Assembly: GCA_024222295.1 (NCBI GenBank)
Contig: JAAEPF010000023.1
Location: 124,001 to 188,000, forward strand
Reading direction: 5' to 3'
Source of the DNA: Actinomycetes bacterium
GTDB taxonomy: Bacteria > Actinomycetota > Acidimicrobiia > Acidimicrobiales > Microtrichaceae
Length of the DNA stretch: 64,000 bases
The stretch's first letter is position 1. The number at the start of each line of letters is the position of its first letter. The notes below the pieces were generated by a model that searched no databases, was not told the DNA's origin, and saw nothing but the letters and a program-made list of their open reading frames with translations. The translations under genes were made by a program, and so were the position numbers. Below, piece after piece: positions 57,052-64,000 of the stretch.

Positions 57052-58656
57052 ATGGCGGCAAGAGACCGTTTCACGCGAAGAAGCGTGCTCGGCGCGGGAG
57101 CGGCGCTGAGCGGTGGCGTCCTTGCCGCCGCATGCGCGCCACCGCGGCCGGGTCCTGTCTCTCCTGATGCCACCCAGCGAAGCGAACGCAGGCGTGTGGT
57201 CGTGGTCGGAACCGGATTCGGCGGTGCCGTGACCGCCCTCCGCCTCGCACAGCGGGGCGTGGACGTGACGCTCGTGGAGCGCGGAAAGCGCTGGGCCAGT
57301 GGCACGCGTGGTGCCTTCCCCACGATGTTTGCTCCGGACCGCAGGGTCTCCTGGCTGAGCGAAGCCAACACCGCCACCGAGAAGCTGTTCCCGGCCCCTC
57401 CGTGGCAGCGCTACACCGGGCTGCTAGAGCGAATCCCGGGCGACGGAATGGACGTCATGTGCGCAGCCGCGGTTGGTGGCGGGTCCGTGCCGTACCACGG
57501 CATGTCGGTGCAACCGCGCAGTGACCTGTTCGACCGGGTGATGCCCGGTGCCCTCGACTACGACGAATTCGACCAGCGCTGGTATCCGATGGTGATCGAC
57601 GCCCTCGGCGCGTCTCCGCTGCCCGACGACGTGCTCGCCTCAACCAGGTACTCCTCGAGCCGCCTGTTCATGGACATCGTGCGTGACGCCGGCCTGCCGG
57701 AAGCGACCCGAACGCCGATGCCGGTCGACTGGGACGTGGTCCGCCGCGAGCTGCGCGGCGAGCTGCCTGCGGTCATCTCGAGAGGCGACGTGATCTACGG
57801 CGCCAACGGTCCGGGCAAGAGGTCACTGGACACGAACTACATCCCCGCGGCCGAGGCAACCGGGCGGGTGGAACTGCTGGCGCAACACCAGGTCCAACGC
57901 GTCCAGCGCGGCGGCGACGGTACATGGGTCGTCTCGACCGACCGGCTGGACACCGACGGCGTGGTCCAGGAGTTCGTGGAGATCACGTCGGACGCCCTCT
58001 TCCTCTGCGCCGGTTCGGCCAACACGACGAAGCTCCTCGTGCGCGCCGCAGCACTGGGCGACATCCCGGACCTGCCCGACGACACGGGCGCCTGGTGGTC
58101 GACCAACGGCGACCTGTTGACCACCCAGATCCTCGACCAGCCCACCGGCACCTTCCAGGGTGGGCCCGCCAGCATCGCCAGCTACGACCTCGACGATCCC
58201 GAAGGACCGGTGGCGGTGCTGTTCGGCCCCATCCCGTTGCCATTCGAGGCCAACGCGATGGAGGTGGTCGGGATCTTCATCCCCGATGGCCACGGCCGGT
58301 TCACCTATGACCCCCGACGCGACGAGGCCCGCCTCAGGTTCCCACCGGAAGCACACGGCGCCTCCCTCGCAATGGCTCGACGCCGGATCGCCCGGTGGGG
58401 CAGAGCTGCGGGCACGCTCACATCGATCGACATGACTGCCCGGGACCCGGCGACCTACCACCCACTCGGAGGTGCGGTGATCGGAAAGGTGTGCGATGCG
58501 TACGGCCGGGTGATGGACCAACCCGGGCTCTACGTGAACGACGGTGCGCTCATCCCCGGATCGACCGCCTGTGCGAATCCGTCGCTCACCATCGCAGCGC
58601 TGGCGGAGCGCAACGCCGCCCACATCGTGGCCAACGACGTGGATGTGCTCTTCTGA
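57052..58656 (+). CDS. Tat-exported GMC/cholesterol-oxidase-like flavoprotein
   Basis: The 534-residue protein starts with a twin-arginine lipoprotein signal (FTRRSVLGAGAALSGG, then AAACAPP). A dinucleotide-binding motif VVGTGFGGAVTALRLAQRG is followed by a GMC-type substrate domain, and the C-terminus has the FAD-closing AYGRVMDQPGLYVNDGALIP with NPSLTIAALAER. The layout resembles class I cholesterol oxidases, which convert 3-beta-hydroxysterols to 3-ketosterols; other alcohol substrates are possible. The start ATG 57052 has AGGGGG nine bases upstream. It fits with propionyl-CoA metabolism by MutAB, because sterol breakdown yields propionyl-CoA (inference). Confidence 0.87.
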   Translation: MAARDRFTRRSVLGAGAALSGGVLAAACAPPRPGPVSPDATQRSERRRVVVVGTGFGGAVTALRLAQRGVDVTLVERGKRWASGTRGAFPTMFAPDRRVSWLSEANTATEKLFPAPPWQRYTGLLERIPGDGMDVMCAAAVGGGSVPYHGMSVQPRSDLFDRVMPGALDYDEFDQRWYPMVIDALGASPLPDDVLASTRYSSSRLFMDIVRDAGLPEATRTPMPVDWDVVRRELRGELPAVISRGDVIYGANGPGKRSLDTNYIPAAEATGRVELLAQHQVQRVQRGGDGTWVVSTDRLDTDGVVQEFVEITSDALFLCAGSANTTKLLVRAAALGDIPDLPDDTGAWWSTNGDLLTTQILDQPTGTFQGGPASIASYDLDDPEGPVAVLFGPIPLPFEANAMEVVGIFIPDGHGRFTYDPRRDEARLRFPPEAHGASLAMARRRIARWGRAAGTLTSIDMTARDPATYHPLGGAVIGKVCDAYGRVMDQPGLYVNDGALIPGSTACANPSLTIAALAERNAAHIVANDVDVLF

Positions 58657-58688
58657 GCCTCCACGAGCTGTAACCGGTGGCTGGGTGG

Positions 58689-58772
<84 letters not shown>

Positions 58773-58869
58773 GAGTGGAGAGCCGAGGTTAGCGCGGGCC
58801 CTCTACGGCGCCCCAACCGCCTTGCGGTGCGACGGCGGGCTGCAGGCGGCCCACAGCTAACGTGTTCGT

Positions 58870-59532
58870 ATGGGCATCCGTGGATTCGAGAACCGACTCG
58901 AACGCGCCGTCGAAGGCACCGTTTCGCGGATCTTCCGAGGCGGGCTGAAGCCGGTGGAGTTCGGCCGGAAGCTGGTCCGCGAGATGGACGGTCACCGGTC
59001 GGTTTCGGTCAGCGGTGCCACGATCGTGCCCAACGCCTACCGCTTCGGTGTGGCCGAGCAGGACCTCGAGCAGTTCGCCGACATCCAGCAAACCCTTGTT
59101 CGCGAGCTGGCCGACGCCGCCAGGGAACATGCCCGCGACGAGGGATATGGGTTCGTGGGCCCGGTCGAGGTCGCCATCGACGCCGACTCCACCGTGCGCA
59201 GCGGCGTACTCACCGTCGAGGGCCGGTTCGTCGAGGGCGAGGGCGCCACCCCGCCGGGTTCGCTGCTCCTGTCCACCGGCGACCGGGTCCCACTGGGCGA
59301 GTACGCAGTCACGATCGGCCGTCACCACGACTCGGTGATCGTGCTGGCCGACCCCAACGTGAGCCGCAACCACGCCGAGATCGCACCGTCGGGAGACGGC
59401 TTCGTGGTCACCGACCTGGGCTCCACCAACGGCACGCGGGTCAACGGAACGAAGATCGTCGGCCCGCACCAGCTCGTCGATGGAGACGAGGTGCGTTTCG
59501 GCAACACGGCCATGCACTTCGAGGCGTCGTAG
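58870..59532 (+). CDS. fhaA: FHA-domain protein FhaA
   Basis: The 220-residue protein has an N-terminal DUF3662 domain (about 1-120: FENRLERAVEGTVSRIFRGG) and a C-terminal FHA domain (about 140-218) with the phosphothreonine-binding residues in TIGRHHDS, NVSRNHAEI and LGSTNGT. In mycobacteria FhaA binds phosphorylated MviN and CwsA to control cell-wall synthesis. The usual long disordered linker between the two domains is short here. It opens the block fhaA-fhaB-pstP-rodA-pbpA. Confidence 0.94.
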   Translation: MGIRGFENRLERAVEGTVSRIFRGGLKPVEFGRKLVREMDGHRSVSVSGATIVPNAYRFGVAEQDLEQFADIQQTLVRELADAAREHARDEGYGFVGPVEVAIDADSTVRSGVLTVEGRFVEGEGATPPGSLLLSTGDRVPLGEYAVTIGRHHDSVIVLADPNVSRNHAEIAPSGDGFVVTDLGSTNGTRVNGTKIVGPHQLVDGDEVRFGNTAMHFEAS

Positions 59533-59541
59533 GGTCTCGCG

Positions 59542-60018
59542 ATGCCCGAGCAGCTGCTCACGGTCCTCAAGATCTGTCTCCTGGTCCTGTTGTACCTGTT
59601 CTTCCTCCGCGTGCTGCGCGCCGTGTGGGCAGAGGTGAGTCCGCCGAAGGTCGCGGCCGAGGTTCCCCAGCAGGCTGCGGTGCAACCGAAGCCGCTCGCC
59701 AGATCGCCCCGCGCGTCGCGCAAGTCGGTGGTGCCCACGAAGTTGGCCGTGATCGAGCCGGCGGACCGGGCTGGCACTGAGTTCCCGATCGGTCCCGAGA
59801 CCACCATCGGTCGGTCGTCCGGTTGCACGATCCAGTTCGACGAGCAGTACGTGTCGCAGGTGCACACACGTGTGTTCCAGCGCGAGGGCCAGGTGTTCGC
59901 CGAAGACCTGGGCTCCACCAACGGCACGTGGGTCAACGGTGTGCGCGCCGTGGGCCAGATGCCGGCACGCCTGGGTGACCGCATCCAGATCGGCAACGTG
60001 ATCCTGGAGCTGCGTTGA
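59542..60018 (+). CDS. fhaB: FHA-domain protein FhaB
   Basis: The 158-residue protein has one N-terminal membrane helix (LLTVLKICLLVLLYLFFLRV) and a C-terminal FHA domain with TIGRSSGCTI, YVSQVHTRVF and LGSTNGTWVNG. FhaB/FipA recruits division proteins in mycobacteria through phosphothreonine binding. Here the second motif reads SQVH rather than SRxH, which may weaken phosphate binding. Its stop overlaps the pstP start. Confidence 0.94.
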   Translation: MPEQLLTVLKICLLVLLYLFFLRVLRAVWAEVSPPKVAAEVPQQAAVQPKPLARSPRASRKSVVPTKLAVIEPADRAGTEFPIGPETTIGRSSGCTIQFDEQYVSQVHTRVFQREGQVFAEDLGSTNGTWVNGVRAVGQMPARLGDRIQIGNVILELR

Positions 60019-61400
60019 TACGCCTCGACATCGGCTCGGCGTCGCTTGTCGGCCAGGTGCGCGCCGCCAACGAGGACTCGCTCCTCGCTGCCGACGGCCT
60101 GGCGGTCGTGGCCGACGGCATGGGCGGGCACCGGGGCGGAGCAGTGGCATCGGCGGACGCGGTCGGAGCTCTCGCCGAGGTGGAGGGCAGCCGGTCACTC
60201 GATGACCTGGTGCGCACCGTTCACTGGGCCAACCGCCAGATCTCCGAACGGGCTGACGTAGACCCGGAGCTGAGGGGGATGGGCACCACGGTATGCGTGG
60301 TCGGGCTCATCCGCCGCGACGATGCTGATGAGGTGGCTGTGCTCAACGTGGGCGACAGCCGGGTGTACCTGCTGGCTGCCGGCGAGATGAACCAGCTGAC
60401 CGAAGACCACTCGTTGGTCGAGTCGCTGGTGCGTGAAGGCCAGATCACCGAGCAGGAGGCCCTTACCCATCCGCAGCGCAACGTTCTTACCCGGGCACTC
60501 GGGGTGGAACCCCTGGTGACCGTGGACGCCTGGCTGCTGTCGCCCCGAGACGGCGACCGACTGCTGCTCTGCAGCGACGGACTCACCAACGAGCTCGACG
60601 ACGAGCGCATCGCCGAGCTTCTCGCGGAGGGCGAGCCGGCAGATGTGACCGCCCGCCGCCTCGCGGCCGAGGCCGACGCAGCCGGTGGGCGAGACAACAC
60701 CACTGCCGTGGTGGTGGACGTGGTTGGCAGCGGCGCCGATGCTGCCGCCCTCGGCGACCGGTTCCGCAAGATCACCACGCCGGCAGTCGACCTGTCCGAA
60801 GAGGATCTCGGACCTCATACCGAAACAGTGATGGCCGTGATCGCATCGCCGGATGCGCAGGCCGACTCGGACCCGCAGACTGATCCGCCCCCGGAGGAGC
60901 TGCAGGGCGACGAGGGCATTGCGGCGTTGGCCACCGGCGAGTCCGAGGAGCTGATCGCTGCGCAGGCTGCCGCCGATGCGGCTGCAAGCCGGGCGGCACG
61001 CTGGCGTACAGCGGCGTTCGTGGTGGCGATCTTCGGGGTGATCGCGCTGGCCGTCGGTGCGATCTTCTTCACGGCCGGTCGCGGTTGGTACGTGGGCGAG
61101 GACGACGACGGCTACGTGGCGCTCTACCGGGGCACGCCCGTGCTGTGGTTGCAGCCCGAGTACGTGAAGAGCTCCGACAAGCTCGTGGCCGACCTCACCC
61201 CGGCCGCACAGAGCAAGGTGGAAGAAGGACTCACGTTCAGCGACGAGGCCGATGCAATCGCGCGAATCGACAGCCTCACGGTCACCACGACCACGACGAC
61301 CACGACCACGACGACCACGACCACGACCACCACGACCACCACGGTGCCCGTCATGGCACCGGCCGGCGCCCCAGCGCCGCCGGCGACTGGCGGAGGGTAG
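60015..61400 (+). CDS. pstP: PP2C-type Ser/Thr phosphatase PstP
   Basis: The 461-residue protein has a cytoplasmic PP2C domain (about 1-240) with metal ligands in RAANEDS, VVADGMGGHRGG, NVGDSRVYLL, LLLCSDGLTNE and GGRDNTTAVVV. An acidic linker follows, then one membrane helix (about 333-355) and an outside part ending in a run of 20 threonines and Pro/Ala. PstP removes phosphate from the kinases PknA/PknB and their targets. The start TTG at 60015 overlaps the fhaB stop (TTGA). The threonine tract is coded by alternating ACC/ACG codons. Confidence 0.94.
   Translation: MIRLDIGSASLVGQVRAANEDSLLAADGLAVVADGMGGHRGGAVASADAVGALAEVEGSRSLDDLVRTVHWANRQISERADVDPELRGMGTTVCVVGLIRRDDADEVAVLNVGDSRVYLLAAGEMNQLTEDHSLVESLVREGQITEQEALTHPQRNVLTRALGVEPLVTVDAWLLSPRDGDRLLLCSDGLTNELDDERIAELLAEGEPADVTARRLAAEADAAGGRDNTTAVVVDVVGSGADAAALGDRFRKITTPAVDLSEEDLGPHTETVMAVIASPDAQADSDPQTDPPPEELQGDEGIAALATGESEELIAAQAAADAAASRAARWRTAAFVVAIFGVIALAVGAIFFTAGRGWYVGEDDDGYVALYRGTPVLWLQPEYVKSSDKLVADLTPAAQSKVEEGLTFSDEADAIARIDSLTVTTTTTTTTTTTTTTTTTTTTVPVMAPAGAPAPPATGGG
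61283..61342 (+). repeat. ACC/ACG triplet repeat coding 20 threonines
   Basis: Sixty bases consist only of ACC and ACG codons in the pstP frame, giving 20 consecutive Thr residues in the extracytoplasmic tail. The repeat unit is a multiple of three, so slippage would change length without breaking the frame. The tract may be O-glycosylated or serve as a flexible wall spacer (inference). Confidence 0.9.
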
Positions 61401-62740
61401 TGACAGCCCCCACCGCAAAGGCCCCCGACGTGGTCGTCGACGCGCTCGCGAAGAGGCGTCGCACCACCGAGTTGGGCCTCCTGCTGCTGGCGTTCATGGT
61501 GGTCGGTGGTCTCTACGCGCTGGCGAGCCTGGGTCGCAACGCGTCGCTACCCGCCGACGTGGGCCCGTTCCTCGCGGGCGTGCTTCTGCTGGTGGTTATC
61601 GCCCACATCGTGACCCGCAAGGTGGCCCCTGCCGCCGACGCACTGCTGTTGCCGATCGCGGCGTTGCTCAACGGCATCGGCTACGTGTTCATCGCCCGCC
61701 TCGACAAGGACCTCGCCGCCCTGCAGGCCACGTGGACCTTCGTGGGCATCACCGGATTCGTCCTCACCCTCGTGCTGGTGCGCGACATCAAGGTGTTGCA
61801 GCGATACCGGTACACGTTCGGGCTCGTGGGCCTGCTGCTTCTGATGCTCCCGCTGCTGCCCGGCATCGGACGCAACATCAACGGCGCGCGCATCTGGGTC
61901 GAGATCGGCCCGGTCAGCTTCCAGCCCGGAGAGTTCGCCAAGATTGCGCTGGCCATCTTCTTTGCCGGCTACCTGATGGAGAAACGCGAGTTGCTCGGCG
62001 TCGCCACGTTCAGGCTCGGCCCGGTCAACATCCCCGACCCGCGGCACTTCTTTCCCATCCTCGGAGCGTGGGGCGTGGCCCTCGTGGTGATGATCTTCGA
62101 GCGCGACCTCGGATCTGCGCTGCTGTTCTTCGTGTTGTTCGTGGTGATGCTCTGGGTGGCGACCGGCCGGGTCAGCTACCTCGTCGCCGGCGGGGGCCTG
62201 TTCGCAATCGGCGCGTGGCTCAGCTGGTCGCGGTTCGACCACGTGAAGACGCGTGTCGACATATGGCTCGACCCGTGGGCCGACCCCTCCGGGTCCGGCT
62301 ACCAGATCGTGCAGGCCGCCTACGCGCTCGCGTGGGGTGGCACCACCGGAACGGGCCCAGGCCTCGGCATCGCGGGTCGCATCCCGTTCGAGGAGACCGA
62401 TTTCATCTTCGCGATCATCGCGGAGGAACTGGGCGTGCTCGGCTCCACAGCGATCCTGTGCGCGTTCCTGCTGTTGGCCGGCAGCGGTCTACGCATCGCA
62501 CGCAGGTGCAGTGACGGGTTCATGGCCCTGCTGGCGGTCGGCCTCACGACCCTGATCGCGGTGCAGGCTTTCATCATCATCGCCGGTGTGATCCGCCTGC
62601 TGCCGCTCACCGGCATCACGCTGCCGTTCGTCTCCTACGGCGGTTCCTCCCTCGTGGCCAACTATGTGTTGTTGGCGCTGCTCATGCGCATCTCCGACCA
62701 GGCATCGCGGCGGATAGCGCAGCCGGCGGTGGCGCAGTGA
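61400..62740 (+). CDS. rodA: RodA/FtsW family cell-wall polymerase
   Basis: The 446-residue SEDS protein has ten to twelve membrane helices and polymerises lipid II with its partner penicillin-binding protein. Signature regions are PGIGRNINGARIWVEIGPVS, FQPGEFAKIALAIFFAGYLM, FERDLGSALLFFVLF and LPFVSYGGSSLVANYVLLAL. The start GTG 61400 shares one base with the pstP stop (TAGTG); a longer frame to 61085 lies inside pstP. Position in the fhaAB-pstP-rodA-pbpA block supports the RodA name. Confidence 0.95.
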   Translation: MTAPTAKAPDVVVDALAKRRRTTELGLLLLAFMVVGGLYALASLGRNASLPADVGPFLAGVLLLVVIAHIVTRKVAPAADALLLPIAALLNGIGYVFIARLDKDLAALQATWTFVGITGFVLTLVLVRDIKVLQRYRYTFGLVGLLLLMLPLLPGIGRNINGARIWVEIGPVSFQPGEFAKIALAIFFAGYLMEKRELLGVATFRLGPVNIPDPRHFFPILGAWGVALVVMIFERDLGSALLFFVLFVVMLWVATGRVSYLVAGGGLFAIGAWLSWSRFDHVKTRVDIWLDPWADPSGSGYQIVQAAYALAWGGTTGTGPGLGIAGRIPFEETDFIFAIIAEELGVLGSTAILCAFLLLAGSGLRIARRCSDGFMALLAVGLTTLIAVQAFIIIAGVIRLLPLTGITLPFVSYGGSSLVANYVLLALLMRISDQASRRIAQPAVAQ

Positions 62741-62765
62741 AGGCGACCCAACCCGAGGGCGACCG

Positions 62766-64000
62766 GTGAACCGCCAGATCCGTCGGCTCGGAATAGCGTT
62801 CGTGGTGCTCTACCTGGCGCTGTTCCTGAAGCTCAACCAGGTGCAGGTGTTCCAGGCCACGGCACTCAACGACCGCCCGGAGAACACCCGGGTGCTCCAG
62901 CGCGACTTCAACGAGCCGCGGGGCGACATAATCTCCGCCGACGGCGCAGTACTCGCCACCTCCGAGGAGCGCCGCGCAGCTTTGCGGTTCCAGCGGGTGT
63001 ACCCCGACGGGGAACTGTTCGCGCATGTCACCGGCTACTACTCGTTCTCCCTCGGAGCCAGTGGTGTGGAGCGCCAGTACAACGACGAGCTGGCCGGCCG
63101 TACCGCAGCGCTCGAATTCAAGCAGTTCAGCGACTTCTTCAGCGCCGAGTCGTCCGAGGGCGACGTGCTGTTGACCGTCCGCAAGGACCTCCAGACCGTT
63201 GCCCGCGACGCACTCGCCGGCCAGCGGGGCTCGGTCGTCGCAATCGACCCCCGCGACGGAGCGATCCTCGCCATGTACTCCAACCCGAGCTATGACCCGA
63301 ACCTGATATCGGACAACGAGACACAGCGCGCCGCGGACGTGAAGGGCCTCTACGACATCGCTGAGGGCAAGCCACTGCTCGCCCACACCTACCAGGAGCG
63401 CTACTTCCCGGGATCCACCTACAAAGTGCTGACCGCCGGCGCCGGACTCGCGACCGGCACCGTCACGGTGGACTCACCCGACTACGAAGTCGTCACCGAG
63501 TACACGCCGCCGCTCACCAGGCGGCCTATCCGCAACTTCGGCGGACAGCCCTGTGGCGGCACACTGCTCACGATCATGGCCCGCTCGTGCAACACGTCGT
63601 TCGCCCAGATGGGTGTCGAGCAGGTCGGGGCGACGCCGATGATCGAGCAGGCCGAGGCAGCGGGGTTCAACGCCGAGGTGCCCATCGACATGCCCAACCC
63701 CGCGGAGTCGTTCTACCCGACCGACTTCGGCGACATCGTGTCGAGGCCCGATGGACTAGCCCCCGTCAACGAAGACGCCCCGAAGCTCGCCCAGACGGCG
63801 ATCGGCCAGAACGACGTGGCGGCCACACCGCTGCAGATGGCGATGGTGGCCGGTGCGGTCGCCAACCGGGGCGAGGTGATGGTGCCGCACGTGATGTCGA
63901 CCGTGCGCGCACGCGACGGCTCGGTGGTGTCGACGTACGAGCCGGCCACCTGGCGTCGGGCCTTCACCGATGGCAACGCCGCCACGCTCTCGGAGGCAAT
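62766..64000 (+). CDS. pbpA: penicillin-binding protein PbpA, 3' end missing
   Basis: The frame is open to the end of the window, 411 residues visible. It has an N-terminal anchor (LGIAFVVLYLALFLKLNQVQ), a dimerisation domain (QRDFNEPRGDIISADGAVLA) and a transpeptidase domain. The catalytic serine is in FPGSTYKVL (Ser about 217) and the SxN motif in ARSCNTSF (about 274). The KTG motif lies beyond the window. GTG 62766 is 25 bp after the rodA stop. PbpA cross-links peptidoglycan made by RodA. In other actinobacteria pknA and pknB follow it. Confidence 0.95.
   Translation, partial: MNRQIRRLGIAFVVLYLALFLKLNQVQVFQATALNDRPENTRVLQRDFNEPRGDIISADGAVLATSEERRAALRFQRVYPDGELFAHVTGYYSFSLGASGVERQYNDELAGRTAALEFKQFSDFFSAESSEGDVLLTVRKDLQTVARDALAGQRGSVVAIDPRDGAILAMYSNPSYDPNLISDNETQRAADVKGLYDIAEGKPLLAHTYQERYFPGSTYKVLTAGAGLATGTVTVDSPDYEVVTEYTPPLTRRPIRNFGGQPCGGTLLTIMARSCNTSFAQMGVEQVGATPMIEQAEAAGFNAEVPIDMPNPAESFYPTDFGDIVSRPDGLAPVNEDAPKLAQTAIGQNDVAATPLQMAMVAGAVANRGEVMVPHVMSTVRARDGSVVSTYEPATWRRAFTDGNAATLSEA

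Overview
The window comes from a high-GC Gram-positive bacterium, most probably an Actinomycetota member and perhaps of the Acidimicrobiia type (the class is inference). The support is an FHA-FHA-PP2C phosphatase-RodA-PBP block at the right end, an Rpf-like cell-wall hydrolase, a perfect HspR operator (HAIR) in front of lon, many GTG/TTG starts and a WS/DGAT wax-ester/triacylglycerol synthase. Hand-counted 60-base lines from the backbone give about 67-68% GC. There are no rRNA genes, CRISPR arrays, transposases or recognisable phage genes.

Layout. 1-3.5 kb: a histidine kinase cut by the window edge and a GGDEF-EAL protein, in DNA of clearly lower GC that ends at the 3' end of a tRNA-Arg gene. 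3.6-7.8 kb: tRNA-Arg, an Rpf-like lipoprotein, tRNA-Ser, HspR-type operator and lon, then an unknown gene bracketed by two near-identical palindromes, and a second tRNA-Ser. 7.9-10.5 kb: a DUF1501/DUF1800 pair. 10.6-18.4 kb: pheA, a META-like protein, a fatty-acid desaturase divergent from a PaaX-type regulator, an MBL-fold hydrolase, a GAF protein, DoxX, a second desaturase convergent with and overlapping a FeeM-like acyltransferase, and a membrane protein. 18.6-22.3 kb: a large PAS-GGDEF-EAL protein and a small unknown gene. 22.5-26.5 kb: methylmalonyl-CoA mutase mutA-mutB. 26.7-30.1 kb: an SDR and a cytochrome-oxidase/copper assembly operon (SCO1, PCuAC, CtaG, cytochrome c). 30.2-39.4 kb: recC-recB-recD with ATGA overlaps. 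39.4-44.0 kb: pyruvate:ferredoxin oxidoreductase and a dihydroorotate-dehydrogenase-like protein. 44.1-48.7 kb: a DUF3089 lipoprotein, meaB, a trypsin-like protease and WS/DGAT. 48.7-54.5 kb: a Ca2+/cation antiporter, an undescribed two-gene membrane/TPR module, a rhodanese lipoprotein with an unusual start and a CsoR/CstR-like operator, and a KhtT-KhtU-like K+/H+ antiporter pair. 54.5-58.8 kb: monomeric isocitrate dehydrogenase, a Tat-exported GMC/cholesterol-oxidase-like flavoprotein and tRNA-Leu. 58.9-64 kb: fhaA-fhaB-pstP-rodA-pbpA, the last cut by the window edge.

How it fits together. mutAB and meaB handle propionyl-CoA carbon; the desaturases, WS/DGAT and the cholesterol-oxidase-like enzyme point to a lipid-rich lifestyle. 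The copper/oxidase assembly genes indicate aerobic respiration, while the single-chain PFOR suggests microaerobic or ferredoxin-linked central metabolism. The strongest leads for new biology are the low-GC segment abutting tRNA-Arg, the paired palindromes around the 7.1-kb orphan gene, the 49.9-52.2 kb membrane/TPR module, the rhodanese locus, and the probably leaderless desaturase promoter with an operator-like palindrome facing a PaaX-family gene.
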